64,000 nt of DNA from CALJFL01 sp039964455 (GTDB taxonomy: Bacteria > Pseudomonadota > Gammaproteobacteria > Pseudomonadales > Halieaceae). The stretch is from positions 558,001 through 622,000 of the forward strand of contig JBDVXK010000012.1 in NCBI GenBank assembly GCA_039964455.1, written 5' to 3'. The translations under genes and the position numbers were made by a program. Every line of letters starts with the position of its first letter. Position 1 is the stretch's first letter. A model generated the notes under the pieces. That model was not told the DNA's origin. It was given only the letters and a program-made list of their open reading frames with translations, and searched no databases. Of the stretch, positions 9,369 through 16,504 are shown piece after piece.

Positions 9369-9746
9369 TCAGGCCTGTTCGGGCAGGCGGCGGGACGCCA
9401 CCAGCAGAATAACCGCCACGGTCACCTCAGGGGCGATCAGGTCTACCGCCAAAGCTGCATCATGCAATAGCCAGGCAAGGATACGTCCCAACGCGGTAAG
9501 CGATAGAAGAATAATCGGCGGGTAGTACCAACTGCGGCGTTCGCTCACCAGCGCAGTGAGCATGCAGATACCGAGCAACAGAAAAAACGCGGACAGGTCA
9601 CCCACCTGTGAGCTGAGACCCACGCCCTGCTCCAGGGTTAGTCCGAACTGCGGCGCTACTCCTGCGGGGGCCACCAGCCAACGTAGCCCAGTAACGAGAA
9701 AGAGTATGGCGGGCAGCACTACCAGTACCTTGAGCAACCTGTTCAT
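9369..9746 (-). CDS. Small four-helix membrane protein of the sulfatase cassette
   Basis: This 125-residue protein has four hydrophobic segments (about 4-25, 48-64, 70-92 and 98-117) and a conserved loop GLRWLVAPAGVAPQFGLTLE. The paralogue at 58428-58805 is nearly identical in layout. The general plan recalls DUF4345-type proteins, but I cannot confirm that. Its fixed position between a PfpI-like protein and a sulfatase in both copies suggests a partner role, perhaps in the membrane with the C-terminally anchored sulfatase. Confidence 0.75.
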   Translation of the reverse strand: MNRLLKVLVVLPAILFLVTGLRWLVAPAGVAPQFGLTLEQGVGLSSQVGDLSAFFLLLGICMLTALVSERRSWYYPPIILLSLTALGRILAWLLHDAALAVDLIAPEVTVAVILLVASRRLPEQA

Positions 9747-9751
9747 AACGA

Positions 9752-10603
9752 TTACTCCCGTTCCGCGAGTATCTGCATCATTCGGTGTGATGTTTCCAGC
9801 CCGGAGTTCTGGTTCTGGCCAGTCACAAATCGCTGCTCCTGATCGACCACCACATGAGTGGCGAGGAAATCGCGAAAAGCGGTCTGTTTCTCATACAGCG
9901 CACCCGCCTTACGCAGTTCCGTTTCAGGGTGCAGTGGCGTAATCTCGATACCCAGTTCCTTTACCTGCTTATCTGACACCCCGGTCATGCGGCGCCCGGC
10001 AATGAGCAGGCTACCCTCCCGGTCCCTGGCATTCACCAGCCCCAGCACACCGTGGCACACGCCGCCAATAATCGCGGCCTTGTCACCGTAATAGGACTCA
10101 GTGACTTTCTCAGCCAGTACGGGAGTCTGCGCCAAGTCATAGGCGGCGCCCCATCCTCCCGCGATGTACACGATGTCGTACTGGCTGATATCGACATCAT
10201 TCATGGGGATGGAATTCTTCACCTTGGCCTGGGCGACGGCATCATTGAGGTAGCGCTCATCTTCCGGCGACTTGATCATGAAACTCAAAGACTGGGGGTC
10301 GATGGGAATTTCCCCGCCCTTTATACTCGCCACATCTACCTCCATGCCGCCGTCGCTGAAGGGGTAGTAGGCATGGGTCAGTTCGGAGAGAGCGACACCC
10401 GTCGCAGGCCCCTCCGTTTCCCCCGGGGCGGCCAGTACGCCATGGCTGGTAGCGATAACGAGCGCACGCTTACCGGGAAGTTCGACGGTTGCGCCATGGT
10501 ATTCGGGGTGCAGACCGGCGCTATGCAAAATGGTTGGTAGTGACAACATGAAAATGCCAACAACGACAAAGAGCACAACAAAACCTTTGAGCAAATTCTT
10601 CAT
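9752..10603 (-). CDS. Membrane-anchored DJ-1/PfpI family (class I glutamine amidotransferase-like) protein
   Basis: This gene encodes 283 residues from the ATG at 10603, which has a GGAG ribosome binding site and matches the start of the paralogue at 58870-59721; the in-frame ATG at 10639 is rejected. Residues 4-27 form a membrane anchor. The fold is DJ-1/PfpI, with the nucleophile elbow GGVCHG (Cys183, His184) and a likely acid Glu74. Relatives include Hsp31-type glyoxalase/chaperones and hydrolases. An anchored periplasmic form next to a sulfatase is unusual, and its substrate is not known. It leads the cassette PfpI > membrane protein > sulfatase. Confidence 0.85.
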   Translation of the reverse strand: MKNLLKGFVVLFVVVGIFMLSLPTILHSAGLHPEYHGATVELPGKRALVIATSHGVLAAPGETEGPATGVALSELTHAYYPFSDGGMEVDVASIKGGEIPIDPQSLSFMIKSPEDERYLNDAVAQAKVKNSIPMNDVDISQYDIVYIAGGWGAAYDLAQTPVLAEKVTESYYGDKAAIIGGVCHGVLGLVNARDREGSLLIAGRRMTGVSDKQVKELGIEITPLHPETELRKAGALYEKQTAFRDFLATHVVVDQEQRFVTGQNQNSGLETSHRMMQILAERE

Positions 10604-10626
10604 GAAAAATATTCTCCGAAGTGGTG

Positions 10627-10646
10627 TGAGGTTCGCCACAACCTCA
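10627..10646. promoter_or_regulatory. Perfect 7-6-7 inverted repeat upstream of the PfpI gene
   Basis: TGAGGTT and AACCTCA flank a six-base centre, 24 bases before the PfpI start at 10603. It could be an operator or a 5' leader hairpin. No matching copy was seen upstream of the paralogous cassette. Confidence 0.35.
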
Positions 10647-10709
10647 TGATTCGTGCGGCACAGGTGTAATGTAAAAATCCACCGCTGGGTTACTCATCGA
10701 GCATCAGCG

Positions 10710-10968
10710 CTAGTTTGTAGAGAGTTCGGCCCTGCGGCGAATTTCCGCCGCCACAAGCCATAATCTGTCCTGCCCCCAGACCTCGAGATCGGGTTCCCCA
10801 TCGGGGCCGGTGAGCCGGTAGGAAGGAACCCCCCACAGGCCCATCTCCTCTACCATCTCGTCCTGGTTTCGCTCGACAATTTCCTTCCATTCATCGCTTC
10901 CCAGTCGTTTTTGGGCCTCGTTCCAATCCAGGCCGGCCTCTTGCACAGCCCGTTTCATATTTGAAGTT
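10710..10968 (-). pseudogene. C-terminal fragment of a DsbA-family (2-hydroxychromene-2-carboxylate isomerase-like) protein
   Basis: About 83 codons ending at 10710 encode AVQEAGLDWNEAQKRLG and then GLWGVPSYRL and WGQDRLWL, matching the C-terminus of the DsbA-like protein at 63443-64000 (EAAGLDWAEAQQHLG, GLWGVPSYRLL, WGQDRLWL). The N-terminal thioredoxin-like half is absent. Upstream the sequence changes abruptly into thiolase. The frame can open further upstream only by reading the thiolase DNA out of frame. This is a deletion scar that joined two genes; the fragment alone should not be functional. Confidence 0.75.
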
Positions 10969-11161
10969 CGGTGTAGCCCCCTGCTGAAGAGCGCAACCCA
11001 TGACCACATCTTCCACTTCACCAGGGTCTATACCCGCACGCCTTACAGCCTCGCTCACCGAAGCTGCGCCCCACTGTGGCGCCAGCGAGACTGTTGAACC
11101 CTCCCCGGTATGCCTTGCCTATGGGTGTACGGGCTGTTGATACGATAACTGCCTGTTTCAC
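10969..11161 (-). pseudogene. N-terminal fragment of an acetyl-CoA acetyltransferase (thiolase), frameshifted
   Basis: From a GTG at 11161 the frame reads VKQAVIVSTARTPIGKAYRG, a classic thiolase N-terminus. After GATVG a run of four G's shifts the frame. Removing one G restores SEAVRRAGIDPGEVEDVVMG, which is typical thiolase up to GCALQQGATP. The gene then stops matching at about 10969, where the DsbA-like fragment begins. The active-site Cys region and the rest of the gene are missing. This is a dead gene carrying both a frameshift and a large deletion. Confidence 0.75.
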
Positions 11162-11219
11162 TGGAATTTTTGTCCTAAGAGTTCGTTTACAACAAAAATT
11201 CATGTGGATCTTTGCTGCA

Positions 11220-11603
11220 CTATTCAGGCGACGTGCTCGGAACTTCATCCACACGCACCCATTCGATGGTGCGGCTCCTAAAACCAACCCTTACCTTGAA
11301 CTCCATTCGACCAGGCTCTGGCAGGGTTACTTCGACTTTCCTAAACTCCCCCGACATTTCGGCATAGACCTGGCCACGCCACAGGTTCTCTTCTGCGTCA
11401 TCGGCCTCTAGATCCTTTAAGATTTTACGACCTACACGTTCGGGAAATTTATCATTGCGCACTACCGTCCCTTTTCCCTCGTCCAGACTGATTTCAATCC
11501 AGGCAGGCGCCTCCCGATGCTTCCAGAAGCCACTGATATCGCCAGCAAATAACAGAGGACTTGCCGAGATAAACACCAAAGTGAGTAATATTCGTGCAAT
11601 CAT
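11220..11603 (-). CDS. Exported DUF2147-like small protein
   Basis: This gene encodes 127 residues from the ATG at 11603, which has a GGGAG ribosome binding site; an upstream ATG at 11624 is less likely. A signal peptide of about 20 residues ends at LLFAGD. The mature part reads ISGFWKHREAPAWIEISLDEG, with R-G-Q-V-Y in the middle and a C-terminal R-T-I-E-W-V-R-V, the small beta-barrel pattern of DUF2147 proteins. A close paralogue is at 38332-38709. It lies 62 bases downstream of the nitronate monooxygenase gene in the same direction, probably in its transcript. The function is unknown. Confidence 0.7.
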   Translation of the reverse strand: MIARILLTLVFISASPLLFAGDISGFWKHREAPAWIEISLDEGKGTVVRNDKFPERVGRKILKDLEADDAEENLWRGQVYAEMSGEFRKVEVTLPEPGRMEFKVRVGFRSRTIEWVRVDEVPSTSPE

Positions 11604-11665
11604 GGTGATGTCTCCCATATTCAATTTTTCGGGTCACGTGCGGCAAACCCCACAGGGCGCCGGAA

Positions 11666-12664
11666 TCAGGCCGCCGCAGAAGCGTCGACCGCTCCCTCGG
11701 CGACGATAGAGACCAAGCGATCGCTGATGATCCTCTCGGCATCCCCAACGATGTTCTGCACTAATTCCTGGCAGGTGGGAATGTCGTTGATCAGGCCGCC
11801 GGACATGCCTACGGTGACCATACCGGCGTCTATATCACCGCTGGTCCAGGCTTTGTATTGGTTGCCGCCGGAAACAAGCTCGTGAACCTCACTGAAATCA
11901 CCACCCGTCGATTCAATCTCAGCGACCTTGTCGGCCACTGAGTTGCGGTAGACGCGAGCGGTGTTCTTGAAACTGCGGAAAATCAGGCGGGTCTGGGTTT
12001 CGTCCATATCCACCACCGCTCGCTTGATGTCCGCATGCACGAGTGACTCTTGCGTCACCAAAAAGCGTGTGCCCATATTGATGCCATCGCAACCCAGTGC
12101 CAGAGCGGCGGCAAGCCCGCGGCCGTCGGCGATGCCACCAGAAGCTACCACGGGAATCTTGAGGGCCTGGGTTGCCGCCGGAAACAGGACCAGTCCACCC
12201 ACGTCCTGCTCACCCGGATGGCCCGCGCACTCAAAGCCGTCAATGCTCACTACATCAACGCCTATGCGCTCTGCTTTAAGGGCATGACGTACGGCCACGC
12301 ACTTATGAATGACCTTGATACCCGCGGCCTTGAAGCGGTCCATAAACGGCTCCGGGCTGCGCCCGGCGGTTTCAACAATCTTGACACCACTGTTGACAAT
12401 CACATCGACATAATCGTCATAGTTAATCTCGCTGGCCACCACACCCACTGTCAGGTTTACTGCAAACGGTTTGTCCGTCAGCGAACGGCAACGGGCGATT
12501 TCGGCCTCCAGCTCCTCGGGTGTTGGCAGGGTAAGTGCGGTCATTACGCCCAGTGCACCAGCATTGGACACCGCCGCTGCCAGATCCGCCGTACCCACAC
12601 GCATCATGCCGCCGCAAATGATGGGGGACGCGATACCCAACAATTCAGTCAATCTAGTCTTCAT
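11666..12664 (-). CDS. Nitronate monooxygenase / FMN-dependent 2-nitropropane dioxygenase family
   Basis: This 332-residue TIM-barrel flavoprotein shows PIICGGMMRVGTADLAAAVSNAG at the N-terminus, the catalytic His149 in ECAGHPGEQD, and the FMN phosphate-binding ASGGIADGRGLAAALALGCDG with MGTRF. The family oxidises alkyl nitronates; homologues in lipid-degradation clusters often have unknown substrates or act as enoyl-type reductases. It is transcribed leftward from a promoter at 12760-12788 that carries two palindromic operators and faces the HMG-CoA reductase operon. A remnant of a related gene is at 5467-5655 and a divergent relative at 39956-40906. Confidence 0.88.
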   Translation of the reverse strand: MKTRLTELLGIASPIICGGMMRVGTADLAAAVSNAGALGVMTALTLPTPEELEAEIARCRSLTDKPFAVNLTVGVVASEINYDDYVDVIVNSGVKIVETAGRSPEPFMDRFKAAGIKVIHKCVAVRHALKAERIGVDVVSIDGFECAGHPGEQDVGGLVLFPAATQALKIPVVASGGIADGRGLAAALALGCDGINMGTRFLVTQESLVHADIKRAVVDMDETQTRLIFRSFKNTARVYRNSVADKVAEIESTGGDFSEVHELVSGGNQYKAWTSGDIDAGMVTVGMSGGLINDIPTCQELVQNIVGDAERIISDRLVSIVAEGAVDASAAA

Positions 12665-12732
12665 TCTCTGTATCCCCTGGTTACGTTTAAGAACTTACGG
12701 ATTCCCCTGCTCTTTCTTCGCCGAATCCATCT

Positions 12733-12753
12733 AATATAGACACCGTCAATATT
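12733..12753. promoter_or_regulatory. Operator 1 (9-3-9 palindrome) over the HMG-CoA reductase -35 box
   Basis: The arms AATATAGAC and GTCAATATT flank ACC and match at 8 of 9 positions. The site covers a rightward -35-like TAGACA (12737-12742), which with a 16-base spacer faces TATTCT (12759-12764). The inner GTCAAT half is shared with the sites at 12775 and 22344. A TetR-type dimer site is inferred. Confidence 0.6.
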
Positions 12754-12759
12754 TGTGGT

Positions 12760-12788
12760 ATTCTAGGCCGCTATATTGACACTGTCAA
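12760..12788 (-). promoter_or_regulatory. Sigma70-type promoter of the nitronate monooxygenase gene
   Basis: On the minus strand TTGACA (12788-12783) is followed after exactly 17 bases by TAGAAT (12765-12760), five of six matches to the -10 consensus. The -10 boxes of this promoter and of the opposing HMG-CoA reductase promoter overlap back to back at 12759-12765, so the two promoters must compete or be co-regulated. Confidence 0.6.
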
Positions 12789-12789
12789 T
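12775..12789. promoter_or_regulatory. Operator 2 (ATTGAC-ACT-GTCAAT) over the nitronate monooxygenase -35 box
   Basis: This perfect 6-3-6 palindrome contains the leftward TTGACA -35 box. It shares both arms with the site at 22344-22362. Binding here would block the leftward promoter directly. The likely ligand-controlled regulator is the TetR protein at 19765-20394, by proximity only. Confidence 0.65.
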
Positions 12790-12909
12790 GGCGGACCGAG
12801 AGGAATGCGAATCTGTGAGGAAACCCCTGCTCTTCAGGCGGGACACTTTCCAGCAGGAAATAAATTAGCCACCCCCGTGTGTATATCGACTAAATAGAGG
12901 ACCCATCCC

Positions 12910-14094
12910 ATGAGCGCAAAAATCCCACGCAGCAATGAAAACGACTACAGCCCTGAAATCATCGCCGAGCGCCAGGCCTTCCTCGAGGAAAAGTCAGGCA
13001 CTCAGCTGAGCCATACGAAGCACTTCTCCTACGATCCGGAGAGTATGGAGGGCAACTGTGAGCACCTGTTTGGCGTGGCACAGCTGCCAATAGGCGTGGC
13101 GGGGCCATTGGTAGTCAATGGCGAGCATGCCCAGGGCGAGTTTTACGTTCCCATGGCCACGATTGAGGGCACCCTGATCGCCAGCTACAACCGCGGTATG
13201 CGCGTTATTCGAGAGAGTGGCGGTGTCACAACCACTGTGGTGAGCGAAGCCATGCAACGGGCACCTGTGTTCATGTTCAAGAATGCCCGAGACGGTCGCG
13301 ACTTTTGCCAGTGGTTGAAGGACAACTTTGACGAGATCAAGGCCCAGGCCGAGTCCACAACCTCGGTAGGCAAGCTACTCGAGATCGAGCAGTACCCGGT
13401 TCACAATATGGTCTACACACGCTTCGACTACAGCACGGGCGATGCGGCGGGCCAGAACATGACCGGCGGTGCCACCTTTGTGGCCTGCGAGTGGATTCGC
13501 GCCAACTATCCCAAGCTGCGCACCTATGGACTGTCCGGCGGCATGGACAGCGAGAAGAAGACCTCCTTTGTAAACTCACTGAAGGGTCGTGGTCGCAAGG
13601 TCACCGCAGAAATCACTCTTCCGAAGGAAGTGCTGGCCAGTGTATTGCGCACAACGCCCGAGCTGCTGCGCAACTCCCATAGCATCGCCTCTCTGGCGGC
13701 GTTCCTCACCGGCGCGTCAAACAATGCGGCCCATCCAGCCAACGGCCTGGCAGCACTGTACATGGCGACAGGGCAGGATATGGCAAACATTGGTGAGGCC
13801 AACCAGTGCAGCGTCTACAGCTACGTCACCACCAAAGGTGACCTTTACTACTCGATCACCCTGCCCGCGCTCATCATGGCCACCTACGGCGGTGGGACGG
13901 GGTTGTCTACCCAGCGCGAATGCCTGGAACTGATGGGATGTTACGGCAAGGACAAAGCCTACAAGCTGATCGAAATTGCTGCAGGCCTTGTCGTGGCCGG
14001 TGAACTCTCTCTGGTATCCGCAGCACGCACCGATAAAGCCAGTGGCACCAATGAGTGGGTTGACGCCCACGAAAAACTGGGCCGTAACCGATAA
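12910..14094 (+). CDS. HMG-CoA reductase, class I-like soluble catalytic domain
   Basis: This 394-residue protein has an AGAGGA ribosome binding site eight bases before the ATG. The hallmarks of 3-hydroxy-3-methylglutaryl-CoA reductase are present: PIGVAGPL (60-67), PMATIEGTL with catalytic Glu86, DSEKK with catalytic Lys216/217, GQDMAN with Asp290, and His387 near the C-terminus. The pattern follows class I (eukaryote/archaea-type) enzymes without their membrane domain. The enzyme interconverts HMG-CoA and mevalonate with NAD(P)H. Most gammaproteobacteria use the MEP pathway, and no other mevalonate-pathway gene is near, so a catabolic or specialised role alongside acyl-CoA dehydrogenases is plausible. 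It is the first gene of a five-gene operon. Confidence 0.92.
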   Translation: MSAKIPRSNENDYSPEIIAERQAFLEEKSGTQLSHTKHFSYDPESMEGNCEHLFGVAQLPIGVAGPLVVNGEHAQGEFYVPMATIEGTLIASYNRGMRVIRESGGVTTTVVSEAMQRAPVFMFKNARDGRDFCQWLKDNFDEIKAQAESTTSVGKLLEIEQYPVHNMVYTRFDYSTGDAAGQNMTGGATFVACEWIRANYPKLRTYGLSGGMDSEKKTSFVNSLKGRGRKVTAEITLPKEVLASVLRTTPELLRNSHSIASLAAFLTGASNNAAHPANGLAALYMATGQDMANIGEANQCSVYSYVTTKGDLYYSITLPALIMATYGGGTGLSTQRECLELMGCYGKDKAYKLIEIAAGLVVAGELSLVSAARTDKASGTNEWVDAHEKLGRNR

Positions 14095-14116
14095 CTCATA
14101 AGGGAGTAGTGCAACA

Positions 14117-15232
14117 ATGAACACGCAAACCGGCGAACGACTCTTTGACCTGACTCGCGATGATGACCAGCGGATGAACCAGGACACCATGCAGCGCTTC
14201 GCGGCTAACGAGATACGCCTGGTTGCCAAGGACGCTGACGAAGCTGGCGCCACGCCCAAAGGCTTTTACAACAAGACCGCGGAACTGGGGCTCACCCTGC
14301 TGCCAATACCGGAAGCACTGGGGGGCGCAGGTATGGCACGCTCCCCCGTTTCCAATGCGCTTAATGCCGAGGATCTAGCTTGGGGCGACATGGCCCTGTC
14401 CCTGGGCACCCTCACACCTCAGGCCTTTGTGAACACTCTGCTGGACCAGGGCTCGGACGCCCAACGGGAAAGATTCCTGCCGCGGTTCTGTGAGGGCACC
14501 TTTGTCTCGGCCACCACTGCCCTGATGGAGCCCCGCGCCACCTTCGATCCCATGGAACCGCAGTGCACAGCCAATGCCATCGATGGCAGCTACAGACTGA
14601 ACGGCAACAAATGCATGGTGCCGCTGGGTGAAAGCGCTGAGCTGACGATGGTGATTGCACAGTTGGACGAAGAAGGCCCCGCCGCCTTTATTGTCGAGGG
14701 CACTCCCGAGGGTATGACTGTTAAGCGCGAGGAGCACATGGGCCTGCGCACACTGGAGCTTGCCACACTCACTTTCGATAACGTGCAACTGCCAGCTGAA
14801 GCTCTTCTGGGTGGTCGCAGCTTCGATCTACAGCGCTTTGTGAACCTGTCGCGCATCGGCCTTTGCGCCCTCGCAGTGGGGTGCTGCCAGGGCGTACTGG
14901 ATTACGTGACGGAATACGTGAACGAGCGCGTTGCCTTTGGCGAGCCCATTAGCAACCGCCAGGCGGTGGCGTTTATGGTGGCGGATATGGCCACCGAATT
15001 GGAAGCCATGCGACTGATGACCTGGCGCGCAGCGTCCCGGGCCGAACAGGGCCTGGATTTCCACGAGCAGGCCTACCTGGCAAAAGTCGCCTGCTCTGAA
15101 CATGCCATGAAGATCGGAACAGACGGCGTGCAACTGCTGGGAGGCCACGGCTTCTGTCGCGAGCATCCGGTGGAATCCTGGTACCGCAACCTGCGGGCGA
15201 TTGCAATTATGGATGGCGTAGCGAGCGTCTAA
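14117..15232 (+). CDS. Acyl-CoA dehydrogenase-like protein, short C-terminus
   Basis: This 371-residue protein has a GGGAG ribosome binding site. The three-domain acyl-CoA dehydrogenase pattern is clear (LTLLPIPEALGGAGMARSP, the FAD-domain ALMEPRAT region, NERVAFGEPISNRQAVAFMVADMA, LLGGHGFCREHPVE). The canonical C-terminal I-Y-E-G-T, which supplies the catalytic Glu in many members, reads I-M-D-G-V here and the protein ends four residues later, roughly 20 residues short of usual. It may be a non-catalytic partner of the next gene or use Asp. The next gene's AAGGAG ribosome binding site overlaps its stop region, so the pair is tightly linked. Confidence 0.85.
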   Translation: MNTQTGERLFDLTRDDDQRMNQDTMQRFAANEIRLVAKDADEAGATPKGFYNKTAELGLTLLPIPEALGGAGMARSPVSNALNAEDLAWGDMALSLGTLTPQAFVNTLLDQGSDAQRERFLPRFCEGTFVSATTALMEPRATFDPMEPQCTANAIDGSYRLNGNKCMVPLGESAELTMVIAQLDEEGPAAFIVEGTPEGMTVKREEHMGLRTLELATLTFDNVQLPAEALLGGRSFDLQRFVNLSRIGLCALAVGCCQGVLDYVTEYVNERVAFGEPISNRQAVAFMVADMATELEAMRLMTWRAASRAEQGLDFHEQAYLAKVACSEHAMKIGTDGVQLLGGHGFCREHPVESWYRNLRAIAIMDGVASV

Positions 15233-15243
15233 GGAGAACAACG

Positions 15244-16446
15244 ATGATTCAGCTGGAAATTTCAGACAAGCACCAGGAAACCTACAACAACGCCCGAATG
15301 TTGGCAGAACACATGATGCGCCCCTACTCGCGCAAATACGACAAGGCGGAGCACGAATACCCCAAGGAGATGGAGGAAGTGGCCAAACTGATGGCCGGCT
15401 CCCGCAATACCTCCTCAGAGGGCAAAAAACCTGAAAGCGAATCGGCGGCTGTGAAAAACAGCGGCAACATGGGCGCGGTGATCGGCATGCAGGCGCTGGC
15501 CTGGGGTGATCTCGGCCTGTTCATGGCTATCCCGGGCAGCGGCCTGGGCAACGCCGCCATCAACTCGGTGGGCACGCCGGAGCAGCGCAACAAATACGCC
15601 AACGCTTACGCAGCCATGTGTATCACCGAACCCGGTACCGGTTCGGATTCCGCCAATATCAGCACCACCGCCGTACGCGAGGGCGACCAGTGGGTAATTA
15701 ACGGGGAGAAAATCTTCGTTTCTGATGGAGAGCGTTGCGACACTCTTGTGGTGTGGGCCACCCTCGACAAATCCCTGGGCAAGGCCGCGATCAAGTCATT
15801 CATCGTGGAAAAGGGAACGCCAGGCTGCGAGGTCACCCGCCTGGAGCACAAGATGGGCATCCGCGCTTCCGATACCGCCTCCATCAGTTTTAATGACTGC
15901 CGCGTCCCACTGAATAACATCCTCGGCAGCCCTGAGATCGCCACCGACGAAGAAGGCCGCAAGAAAGCCTTTGGGGGCGTTATGCAAACTTTCGACAACA
16001 CCCGCCCACCCGTGGCTGCAATGGCAGTGGGTATCGCCCGGGCCGCGCTTGATATGACCCGTGAAATGCTTGCGGAGGAAGACATTCAACTCGATTTCGG
16101 CAAGAAGCCCAGCAATACGTCGGCTATAGAGGCCGAGCTATACAGGATGAAATCGGAGTGGGAGGGCGCGCGACTTCTGACCCTGAAGGCGGCCTGGATG
16201 GCTGATAATGGCCAAGCGAACTCCAAGGAAGCATCGATGTGCAAGTCCAAGGCGGGAAGGATGGGTAACTACGTAACCCTGCGCTGCGTAGAGCTGTGCC
16301 AGAGCCTGGGTTACAGCGAGGCCCACCTGCTGGAAAAGTTTGCCCGGGATTCGAAAATTACCGATATCTTCGAGGGTACGCAACAGATCCAACAGCTGAT
16401 TGTCGCGCGCCAGGTGCTGGGCAAATCCTCGAGCGAGCTGAAATGA
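15244..16446 (+). CDS. Acyl-CoA dehydrogenase
   Basis: This 400-residue flavoprotein starts 12 bases after the previous gene with an AAGGAG ribosome binding site. CITEPGTGSDSANISTTA and WVINGEKIFVSDGERCD are the FAD and substrate-binding segments, and DIFEGTQQIQQLIVARQVLG near the C-terminus holds the catalytic Glu and the closing helix. It introduces a 2,3-double bond into an acyl-CoA, passing electrons to ETF. The loop SRNTSSEGKKPESES (about 53-67) replaces the usual compact N-terminal helix region. It may pair with the shorter acyl-CoA dehydrogenase encoded upstream. Confidence 0.9.
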   Translation: MIQLEISDKHQETYNNARMLAEHMMRPYSRKYDKAEHEYPKEMEEVAKLMAGSRNTSSEGKKPESESAAVKNSGNMGAVIGMQALAWGDLGLFMAIPGSGLGNAAINSVGTPEQRNKYANAYAAMCITEPGTGSDSANISTTAVREGDQWVINGEKIFVSDGERCDTLVVWATLDKSLGKAAIKSFIVEKGTPGCEVTRLEHKMGIRASDTASISFNDCRVPLNNILGSPEIATDEEGRKKAFGGVMQTFDNTRPPVAAMAVGIARAALDMTREMLAEEDIQLDFGKKPSNTSAIEAELYRMKSEWEGARLLTLKAAWMADNGQANSKEASMCKSKAGRMGNYVTLRCVELCQSLGYSEAHLLEKFARDSKITDIFEGTQQIQQLIVARQVLGKSSSELK

Positions 16447-16504
16447 CCCATGTTGTTAATCAAATCGACTCGCCGCTGGCAACCATTCCAAAAAGAGAAT
16501 AATA

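Noticed and set aside
11162..11287. N-terminal extension of the thiolase fragment
   Set aside because: The added residues are antisense to the DUF2147-like gene; the thiolase homology starts at the GTG at 11161.
13717..14259. 180-codon minus-strand frame
   Set aside because: It lies opposite the HMG-CoA reductase and acyl-CoA dehydrogenase genes and has no motif or ribosome binding site.
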